Origin: Cunninghamia lanceolata
Taxonomy: Eukaryota > Streptophyta > Pinopsida > Cupressales > Cupressaceae
NCBI GenBank assembly: GCA_027924645.1
Contig: BSBN01000252.1
Coordinates: 5,456,001-5,520,000 of the forward strand
DNA length: 64,000 nt
Direction of reading: 5' to 3'
The position numbers were made by a program, and so were the translations under genes. The notes under the pieces are model-generated. The model saw only the letters and a program-made list of their open reading frames with translations. It had not been told where the DNA came from and did not search any database. Positions 55,919 through 64,000 of the stretch are shown here, in pieces (the first letter of the stretch is position 1; every line of letters starts with the position of its first letter).

Positions 55919-56978
55919 TGTCATGTCACCTTTCTAAATTAATCAATTAATTAGGTAAAATATTATTTCATTCCTATTTTCCCACTGACTAATATAAATA
56001 ATAAAGAAAATATTGTATTTAATATTTAATTAAGTTTCCAAAATTTATGGGCAAATAATTTTAAAGGAAACTATTAAATATTAAATATCAATAATTATTT
56101 GCTCATATGGGGGCGTTGGAAATGGGGAAGATGCTATTCTTGGATATTTTAGAATCTTGTCAAGATTTGGTTTGGTTTTCTTGCAATGGTGAGGAGTAAG
56201 TGGCAACTATTTTGGTTTGCATGGGAGGTGGAAATTCCAAAAGGAATATTTTATTTAATATTTTATGCTTTCCCCTCCCAAATTGGTGTTTGGATTTTGG
56301 GTGCCCATTTTGGGCTTGGCCAATATTATTTATCTTTGAGTTTTCCAACAAGGCATCTTTTGCCATTTTATTATCTCTCATATTTTATGTGTGAACTTTG
56401 GTTCTACAGTAATCTTCTTGGATGAAAACCCAATGGAGATTAGAAGTTAGTGGATGAAACTCCATTGATTTCTAGGGGAAATCTTATTCAAAGGTTGCAT
56501 ATGCTTTAGAGTTACATTGTTTCAGTCAGTTCTTACAGTTTTGAGTGTGTAGTTGCAGCAGTGGTGAGTTCATGGGCTATATTTGCATATTTTGTTTTCT
56601 ATGGTGTTAGTCATTTTTAATGTCAAAAATGAGTTTAAATCAATAAGATGCAACTTTGGGATTTTTCATTAATATTTTGGTGTTAATAGTTGTAGACTAG
56701 TTGCTGGAAGTACTGAATGTTTGTGGGTTTTTTGTTAAAATTTTAAATTTATCATTGCTATATTGTAGGTGATATGACTATATTTTTCAGTCCATTCTAA
56801 TGTAAAAGCATGAATTATAATATTAATATCAGTTATAGAGATTTTGGATACATCTGTTGCAATCCTTCAGTGTTAATGAGTCACTAATTAGTGTTAGATT
56901 TGCATATAGTTTGGAGAAATTAATTTATGCATACTTTCAGATCTATAATATTATTAATATCCCATTTAAGATATTACA
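55919..56978 (+). repeat. Element I 5' LTR
   Basis: This 1060-base LTR starts TGTCATGTCACC and ends GATATTACA. Matching sequence at 63125-64000 fixes the start. The first 180 bases are very AT-rich (AATTAATTAGG, TTTAATATTTAATTAAG). Confidence 0.88.
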
Positions 56979-56979
56979 A

Positions 56980-56993
56980 TGGTATCAAAGCAG
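56980..56993 (+). other. Primer-binding site of element I
   Basis: TGGTATCAAAGCAG lies one base after the LTR end. It matches the initiator-Met-type site with one change (AAAGC for AGAGC). Confidence 0.85.
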
Positions 56994-57094
56994 TGATCTT
57001 GTTAGCTTGTAGTTTTTTGAGGATTGATGCTTCCTAGTGTTAGGGAAATTAGATACTAGAAAGAGAGAAAAAGAAATTGGAAGAAGAGGAGATA

Positions 57095-58054
57095 ATGGGT
57101 GACAAGAGTAAACTTGAAACTAGTGATCCAAGAGAAGAATTGAAAACAATAATGGGTAAAATGGTTCAAGAGAAACATGAGATTAAGAGCATGTTTCATC
57201 AAATGTTTCAATGGATGCATAGCAATTCAAATAGACCTGTCAATAATAATGGAGGAGCCAGTACTTCAAGAGAAAATAATAATGGGAAGGGAAAAGGAAA
57301 AGAAGGGGACACTCAAAGCTCTGATGTCAGACTTTCTAATAGACCTCTCAAGCCAAAATTCATTCAAAGAGAAGAAGTGATTCTAAAAGAGGAAACTACT
57401 GTGCAAGATGACATTTCAAAGTGTTATGAAGAATATAGAGCACCCCCAGATGAGATCGAAGAGGCCATGTCATTATCAAATTATATGACAACAACAAAGA
57501 CCAAAGGTATAGTAAGGCAAGAGCCAAGGGTGCAAACAAAACCAATGGATTTGGGGCATTCTTTGGGAAAATTAACTCTTTCCACCTTCAATGGAATAGG
57601 AAAAGGTACTGCAAGAGCATGGTTACAAAATTTAGATACATATCTGTCTCTCAAACCTATGGCAGAAGAAGATGCTATCAAATTTGCCACCCTCCATTTA
57701 GAAGGTATATCTCATGACTTGGGGTACCACAAGTTGATCACCCAAGGCCATAATCTCATTCATTCATATGAAGAATTTCGTAATAGATTGATTGAAAGAT
57801 GTAATAGGAGTGATCCTAAAGAGCACTTCAGGGAGTTGGCTAGACTCAAACAAAAGGGTAGTGTGGAAGAATATGTTGTTGATTTTCAGAAGTTATCAAA
57901 CATGGTAAATGATATTTCAGAGAGAAGACTCATTATTCTATTCATAGAAGGATTATCTAAACACCTCTGGGGATTAGTGAAGGCATTCAACCCTTCAAAT
58001 TTGCAAGAAACTATCAAGAAGGCCTTTGATTTGGAGGTAACAGTTCCTCAATAG
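57095..58054 (+). CDS. gag: Element I Gag
   Basis: From the ATG at 57095 (MGDKSKLETSDPREEL) the frame is open for 319 codons. The N-terminal third is charged and low in complexity (NNNGGASTSREN..GKGKGKEG). A retrotrans_gag-type capsid core lies in the C-terminal half: LTLSTFNGIGKGTARAWLQN, KFATLHLEG, then FRELARLKQKGSVEEYVVDF. It ends at a TAG at a Gln-like position. The zinc-binding part is on the next frame (58163-58444), where CFSYRDPWTPSHRC has Tyr for the second Cys. It packages the element's RNA in intact relatives. Confidence 0.85.
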   Translation: MGDKSKLETSDPREELKTIMGKMVQEKHEIKSMFHQMFQWMHSNSNRPVNNNGGASTSRENNNGKGKGKEGDTQSSDVRLSNRPLKPKFIQREEVILKEETTVQDDISKCYEEYRAPPDEIEEAMSLSNYMTTTKTKGIVRQEPRVQTKPMDLGHSLGKLTLSTFNGIGKGTARAWLQNLDTYLSLKPMAEEDAIKFATLHLEGISHDLGYHKLITQGHNLIHSYEEFRNRLIERCNRSDPKEHFRELARLKQKGSVEEYVVDFQKLSNMVNDISERRLIILFIEGLSKHLWGLVKAFNPSNLQETIKKAFDLEVTVPQ

Positions 58055-58162
58055 AAAACTTATTCTAAGTCACCATTTTGGAAGAAGCCCAAGGGAGGTA
58101 TATAGAAGAAGGTATTTACTGCACCAACACATAATTCTAGATCTCCAATTGCTGCAACAAAG

Positions 58163-58800
58163 ATGAATGAAGAAATAGAGAACAAACTTAGGAGGAAGAA
58201 GTTATGCTTCTCTTATAGAGATCCATGGACTCCAAGTCATAGATGCCTTGACAAAGGTCAACTATATTATATAGAGGTTGTATCTAATAAAGATTCATAT
58301 TCAGATGAATCTGAAGAGTTTCATGATCTAGAAGATCCCACCCATAAAGGGAAAGGAAAAGTATATGATGGTGGCACACTTGCATCTCTCTCAAGTGCAC
58401 AAAAATACCATCCTTTCAGAGTTCGTGGAGAGCTTGCTAGATAGAGAATAACTATGTTGATTGATAGTGGGGCTACCCACAATTTTATTGATGAAGGATT
58501 AGTAAAAAAGAAGAGATTACAAGTAGATGACTTTGAAGGCTTCAATGTTATTGTTGTTTATGGGCACAACATACCTTGCAAAAAGAAGATTTCAAAGCTT
58601 GACATAGATTTTGGAGACCATAAGGTTTGTGATGATTTTATGTGGTTGGTTTCAGTGATATTGACATGGTTTTGGGTGTGCAATGGTTACATTCTTTGGG
58701 AGATTACACAAAAAAACATAAAAAAATGGAATTCAAGTTCAAATCTGAAGGGAAGGATGTAGTTTTTAAGGGAATAGCAAATGAAGCTCCATAGGTAGTT
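58163..58800 (+). pseudogene. pol: Element I zinc knuckle remnant and protease
   Basis: The first piece (58163-58444) holds the altered zinc knuckle and an acidic linker (SDESEEFHDLEDP). After a stop the protease frame (58454-58762) begins MLIDSGATHNFIDEG, with an intact DSG, and continues to VCDDF; then the frame shifts, and the usual LG(I/M)xWL phrase (VLGVQWL-like) is read in another frame near 58670. It is broken and non-functional. Confidence 0.82.
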
Positions 58801-58984
58801 TCAACAAGAAGGATGGAAAGGCTTTTTTGGAAAAGCCCAGTTGCATGGTTGCTAGTTGTTTGGTGATTTCAAAAGAACCTTCTAAGGGTAAGAATAGTCC
58901 ATTCCATGTTGATATTCAAAAGATTTTGGATAAGCATAGTGTAGTTTTTAATGAAATGCCTCCAAGATTGCCACTAGAGAGAGG

Positions 58985-60200
58985 ATTTTAGCATAGCATA
59001 GAGATGGAACCTAGGTGCAATCCTGTTATGATAACTCCATATAGACATCCCAAGATGTATAAAGAGGAGATTGAGAAAGTAATAAAAGAACTTTTGTATA
59101 TGGGGTACACTAGGCCTAGCTCTAGCCCATTTGCGTCTTTTGTGGTACTAGTTAAGAAGGATGGTACTATGCAAATGTGCATAGACTACAGAGCATTAAA
59201 TCAGAAGACTATTAAAAATAGATACCCAATACCCAGGATAGATGAGTTGATAGATTAATTGCATGGTGTTGTGTATTTTTTCAAAAAATAATTTGAGGTA
59301 GGGTATCATCAGATACACATGTGAGAAGAAGATATTCAAAAGACTGTATTCAAGTGTCACTATGGGCACTTTGAATTTCTGGTTATGCCATTTGGACTCA
59401 CTAATGCTCCAGCTACTTTCCAATCCTACATGAATCAAGTTTTTGGTAAGCATTTGAGGAAGTTTGTTTTAGTCTTCTTTGATGACATTATGATTTACAA
59501 CATGCATTTATAACATTTGGATATTTTGGAGCAGCACTCTTTTTATGCCATGTTGTCTAAATGTGAATTTGGATTAATAGAATTTTTTTATTTGGGGCAG
59601 TGATTAGTCAAAGGAGTTCAATTGGATCAACAAAAGATCCAATCTATTCTTAATTGGCCACCTCCTACAAATCTAACACAGCTTAGAGGTTTCTTTGGAT
59701 TGTGTAGTTATTATAGGAGGTTTATCAAGGGATTTGCTAAGATTGGAGCACCTCTTATTGATTTGACAAAGAAAGGAGCATTTGAGTGGATAGAACAAGC
59801 ACAATCCACTTTTGAAAAGATAAAGGAGGTAATAAGTTCATGTCCAGTTCTTGCAATTCCATATTTCTCACTTTCATTTATTGTAGAGTGTGATGCTTGA
59901 GGTGTTGGATTTGGAGCTATCCTATCTAAAAGAGGACACCCCATAGCTTTCCAGATTATAAAGCTAAATGACCATGAACAAGGATTATCTATGTATAATA
60001 AGGAAATGTCAGCAATAATGCATGCTTTAGAGAGGTTCAAACAATATTTGGTTTGTGGGAAGTTTGTTGTCAAAACAGACCATAACAGTTTAAAATTTTT
60101 CCTTAGCCAACAAGATTTGAATGATAGACAACAAAGGTGGGTAAGTTGCAATCTTATGACTTTGTTATTGAATTTGTTAAAGGTAAGAAGAATACAATAG
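58985..60200 (+). pseudogene. pol: Element I reverse transcriptase and RNase H
   Basis: RT pieces: [18 protein letters not shown] and [22 protein letters not shown] (59120-59258); after stops, [28 protein letters not shown] and the active site FFDDIMIY (59300-59500). The Asp of the first RT motif is lost among the breaks near 59270. Connection and RNase H: RGFFGLCSYYRRFIKGF, IVECDA (Asp present), MYNKEMSAIMHALE and KTDHNSLKFFL (59690-60100). Stops near 59258, 59292, 59322, 59514 and 59900 make it inactive. The order and motifs are those of gypsy Pol. Confidence 0.87.
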
Positions 60201-60279
60201 TGTACGCACTCTCTCTAGAATGCCCACTCTTTGTAGCATGTCTATTATTTATGCTAATTAGAAATTTTCTATCATAGCT

Positions 60280-60828
60280 GAGTATGCAAAGAATACATTT
60301 GGTACTAACATACTTGATGAAGTAGAGAAGGAAAACAAGTACACAGTAGCAAATGGGTTGATTTTGTTCAATAAAAGAGTGTTCCTAGTACCTAAATCAA
60401 AGATGAAGGTGAAGATTTTAGAAGCGTTTCATGATGCACCTTTGGCAAGACATCCATGTTTCTTCAAAACCTACAGATAGATTAGAGAGAGATTCTTTTG
60501 GAAGGGACTAAAAGAGGATGTTCTTGTTCACATCAGGGAGTGTGCAACATGCCAACAAAATAAGGGAGAGCAAGTGTTTCCTGCAGGGCTACTGCAACCT
60601 CTTCCTATTCCTGCACAAAAGTGGGAGAGTATTTCTATCGATTTCATTACAGGGCTGCCCAAAGTACAAGTGAAAGATATTATTTATGTTGTAGTAGATA
60701 GATTGTCTAAATATGCACATTTCTTTTCTATCTCTACTAATTATAAAGCACCACAAATTGTTGATTTGTTTTTCATGGAAGTGTTTAGATTACATGGATT
60801 GCCCAAGAACATAATCAGTGATAGAGAT
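60280..60828 (+). pseudogene. pol: Element I integrase, first part
   Basis: The zinc-binding region reads HDAPLARHPCFFKTY (second His of the GH pair intact as RH) and CATCQQNKGE (60430-60575). The catalytic core begins WESISIDFITGLP and VVVDRLSKYAHFF, with the first Asp, and reaches IISDRD with the second Asp at 60815-60828, where solo LTR J interrupts it. The remainder is at 62267 onward. Confidence 0.86.
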
Positions 60829-62261
60829 TGTAATGTCCCCTTCTTCTGAATGAGACATTTGTGGGGACCTTTAGCCTATTTAATTCTCGTAGGCTAAGTT
60901 GGAGGATATAAGGGAATAATTAATTAATTAAATTTTAAATAGTCCTATGTTCCTTAAGGATTATTTATATTTAATTAATTATTAAGGCTGGACCTTGGTT
61001 TTAATAAAGCAAATTTATTTTATGACAATGAAAAATTATAAAGGGGTCACTTTAGGTAAGTAGGAAAATAAAAGAAATTAAAAATAAATAAAAAATTTCT
61101 CTCAAGGATATAAAGAAGTTGTGATTCAAAAAGCAATTCTTATTGACTTGTTATTTCTTGGAGTTTCTTTGAGAGATGGAGCTTCACAGTTCAACAAACC
61201 CTAGGAGGAAAACCCTTGGGTATTTGGTTGTGTGGACAGAAACCCATTCAACCATCCTCGGTGGGTTCACTCAGAATTCACAAGTGCATTTATTAGAGTC
61301 AGATTTTGAAGTTTCTTGTGCTAGAGAGATATCTTTTGCAAGTTGGTGTATTTGCTTTCAAAGGGGTTCATTGATAAATTTGTGAGATTTGTGAACAAAT
61401 ACAAATTTATGATTTTCATGATATTTTCATCGAAGACATTTGAGTTATATTGAGAAGTTGTTTGAGTTGCGAGGGTTTATACCCTAATATTGCAAGCACT
61501 GCAAGAAGAGGAGTTTATGATGGTGATTTGTTTACTTTGGGTACTTAGACCCTAGCCACAACCTCTCTTTTTTACTAGCATTGCCTTATAGTGGCATTGC
61601 CTTATTCTTTGGTGTTGCCTTGTGTTTATTAAAGGAGTTGCTGCTTATTTAAAAGAAAATCTTGAGTTTTTATGGTGCGTTGAAATCTTCTTAGAGTTGC
61701 ATATGTCATATGGGAGGTGCCACGACCTTTAAGGAGTTGGGACGTGAAGTTAGGGGAAGGTATGAGCTTTGGTGAAGAGTCCATCTTCTTTGAGGATTGT
61801 CTAAGCTGGTTGCCCAACTAATACTTATGTATATTAGGCTTGGCACATATTTAGTATTTTAAATATTCTTGGAAATATATATAGATTTTAGATCTATCAT
61901 AGCTGTGTGTAATCAACAAGTTAGGCAATATTATATTCAAACTTCATCGTTATACCAATGTTGCAAACTGTTTGACATATTGTCTCTATAATTCCTTGCC
62001 TTTATGAGTGTATTTATGAATATTTTGTGCTACTAAGTTGCATATGAAACATTCTAAATAATCACATTGAAAATACCATTGAATATGACAATAATGCAAA
62101 GTGTTTGATGAAATGTCTGCATACTTGAAACCAGAAAATTGTAAGGTTTTGGGCAAAAATATAGAAGGGGATTCAAGAATGAAAAGTGTGACGAAATGTC
62201 TGCACATTAGAAAACATAAAATTGTGAGTTTTTGGGCAAAAATCTAGAAGGGGATTTTACA
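60829..62261. mobile_element. Solo LTR J inside element I integrase
   Basis: This 1433-base insertion begins TGTAATGTCCCC and ends GATTTTACA. It is flanked by GAGAT (60824-60828) and AAGAT (62262-62266), a target duplication with one change. The integrase frame resumes exactly after it. No coding region and no second LTR are present, so a solo LTR is the simplest reading. A tandem pair of about 82-base units lies at 62094-62258. Confidence 0.65.
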
Positions 62262-62266
62262 AAGAT

Positions 62267-63143
62267 AGTAGATTTCTCAGTGCATTTTGGCAAGAGTTGT
62301 TTCGTTTGACAAGTACTAAGCTTACTCCAAGTACAAGCTACCACCCTCAGACTAATAGAAATTGTAAGCAAATAGGTGGAGGGATATCTGAGAAACTATG
62401 TATCAAGCCAACAATCAACATGGATCAAATGGTTGCACCTAGGAGAATATTGTTACAGTACATCCTATCATATGTCAATTGGTATGTCTGCATTTAAAGC
62501 ATTGTATGGCTATGATGCATTAACATTTGCTGATTTGATACTTTTAGATAGTAGAGTACCTGTAGCTAGTGACTTGGTTAATCAAAGCCAAGATATTTTA
62601 GGGTCTCTAAAGGAAAATTTATAGCAAACACATAATCAACAGAAGATATATGCAAACAAGAAGAGAATAAAGATAACATTTGAAGTGGGAGACATGGTGT
62701 ACTTAAGATTGCAGCAATATAGGCAATCTTCCAATAATAAAAGCAGAAAGGATAAGCTCAAGCCAAAATTCTATGGCCCCTACAAAATCATTAGGAAGAT
62801 AGGTGAAATGGCATATGAGATCGAGTTGCCTGAAGGTAGTAAAATTCATAATATTTTTCATGCTTCATGCTTGAAGAACGTAGTTGGTTTGCACATTGTT
62901 CCTTCTAATGTATTGCCACTATTGGATGATGAGGGAAAGCTAGTTTTGGTTTCAAAATTTGTGCTTGATGCCAAGGCTAAAAATTTGAGGGGAAAAGGTA
63001 TCACAAAATATCTCATTTGTTGGAAGAATCTCCCTATTGAAGATGCTACATGGGAAGGTCCTAAAATTTTAGAACACCCTAATTTGAATTGCTTGAGGAC
63101 AAGCAATTTTAGGGAGGGGAGACTTGTCATGTCTCCTTCCTGA
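62267..63143 (+). pseudogene. pol: Element I integrase end and chromodomain
   Basis: The core resumes with FLSAFWQELF, then STKLTPSTSYHPQT (third catalytic region) in broken frames to 62624. From 62685 an open frame of 152 codons has VGDMVYLRLQQY, KLKPKFYGPYKIIRKIG, IHNIFHASCLK and finally VLDAKAKNLRGKGITKYLICW with IEDATWEGPKIL, a chromodomain of the chromovirus type. The last codons overlap the 3' LTR start at 63125, just after the polypurine tract. The chromodomain would direct insertion to chromatin marks in active relatives. Confidence 0.88.
63110..63124 (+). other. Polypurine tract of element I
   Basis: TAGGGAGGGGAGACT precedes the 3' LTR start TGTCATGTC and lies inside the last codons of pol. 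Confidence 0.85.
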
Positions 63144-64000
63144 ATTAATTAATTAGGTAAAATATTAGTTCATTCCTATTTTCCCACGGACTAATATAAA
63201 TAATAGGGAAAATGTTTTATTTAATATTTAATTAAGTTTCTAGAATTTATGGGCAAAACTATTTAAAGGAAACTATTAAATATTAAATATCAATATTTAT
63301 TTTCTCGTATGGGGGTGTTGGAAATGGGGAAGATGCTATCCTTGGAGATTTCAGAATCTTGTCAAGATTTGGTTTGATTTTCTTGCAGCGGTGAGGTGTA
63401 AGTGGCAACTATTTTGGTTGCATGGGAGGTGGAAATTCCAAAAGGAATATTTTAATTAATATTTTATGCTTTTCCCTCCAAAATTGGCATTTGGATTTTG
63501 GGTTGGCCAGTATAAATATCTCTGAGTTTTCCTGCAAGGCATCTTTTGCCATTTTATTATCTCTCATATTTTATGTGTGAACTTTGGTTCTATAGTAATC
63601 TTCTTGGATGGAAACCCAATGGAGATTAGAAGTCATTGGACAAAACCCCATTGATTTCTAGGGGCAATCTTATTCATAGGTTACATCACTGCTTTAGAGT
63701 TACATCATTTCAGTTGATTCTTATAGTTCTGAATGTGTAGTTGTAGTAGTGGTGAGTTCGCGGGCTATATTTGCAGATTTTATTTACTAGTGTTGGTATT
63801 TATTACTGTTGTTGGATATTATTTGTGGTATTAGTCCTCTGTAATGCTAAAAATGAGTTTAGATCAGTAATATGCAGCTTTGGGAGTTTCTAGTAATATT
63901 TTGGTGTTGATAGTTGTTGACTAGCTGTTGGAAGTATTGAATGTTTGTGGGGTTTTGTTGTTGAAATTTTAGATTTATCATTGTTATGTCATAGGTGATA
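63125..64000 (+). repeat. Element I 3' LTR, cut by window end
   Basis: It starts TGTCATGTCTCC and is homologous to 55919 onward up to about 56777. The remaining 200 or so bases are outside the window. It differs from the 5' LTR by substitutions and small indels, for example an extra stretch near 63780-63830. Confidence 0.88.

Larger units (their letters stand above)
55919..64000 (+). mobile_element. Element I: chromodomain-type Ty3/gypsy retrotransposon, 3' end beyond window
   Basis: The 5' LTR is 55919-56978; the 3' LTR starts at 63125 and runs off the window, lacking about 200 bases. Gag, protease, RT, RNase H, integrase and a chromodomain-like tail follow in order. The integrase is split by solo LTR J (60829-62261). 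Many stops are present. It is inserted in the gag of element D. The target duplication cannot be checked. Confidence 0.9.

Overview
The window looks like an intergenic stretch of a large, repeat-rich plant nuclear genome. It is AT-rich and holds Ty1/copia and Ty3/gypsy LTR retrotransposons with plant-type primer-binding sites, plus a ZNF862/hAT-like transposase relic. I see no intact host gene, no tRNA or rRNA gene and no CRISPR array. A gymnosperm or another giant-genome plant would fit, but the species cannot be read from the sequence. All family calls come from motifs read by eye.

Almost all of positions 7500-64000 can be read as one nest of elements; letters are names used in this answer. 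The oldest layer is D, a decayed gypsy element on the minus strand. Its gag lies at 55377-55918, its protease at 44480-44895, its RT/RNase H at 42995-44480 and its integrase at 8270-9482. Three insertions split D. (1) B (9483-42994, minus) has LTRs at both ends and a perfect CTTAT target duplication. B is itself split by E (11882-36083), a composite bounded by two related LTRs in inverted orientation. E contains C (15025-26440, plus; same broad family as B), which carries a 2.3-kb copia-type solo LTR, and F (28753-35912, plus), a full-length copia element. (2) H (44901-55371, plus) is a non-autonomous LTR element whose LTRs carry fragments resembling host genes. Its 5' LTR is split by G (46405-52264, minus), a complete chromodomain-type gypsy element. 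(3) I (55919 to beyond the window end, plus) is another chromodomain-type gypsy element, split in its integrase by a solo LTR (J, 60829-62261).

B and C each carry a gag-protease-like reading frame but no reverse transcriptase or integrase, so they must have moved with help from another element. Both have later tandem duplications that include part of the 5' LTR, the primer-binding site and the leader. E appears to be a palindromic arrangement (LTR-ORF-leader facing leader-ORF-LTR) with arrays of hairpin-forming repeats of about 50 bp. The most unusual finding is H: both of its LTRs hold the same captured ARM-repeat-like (possibly TEX10/IPI1-like) segment joined to a receptor-kinase-like catalytic-loop segment. 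Positions 1-7490 hold one transposase relic and otherwise unassigned decayed sequence.
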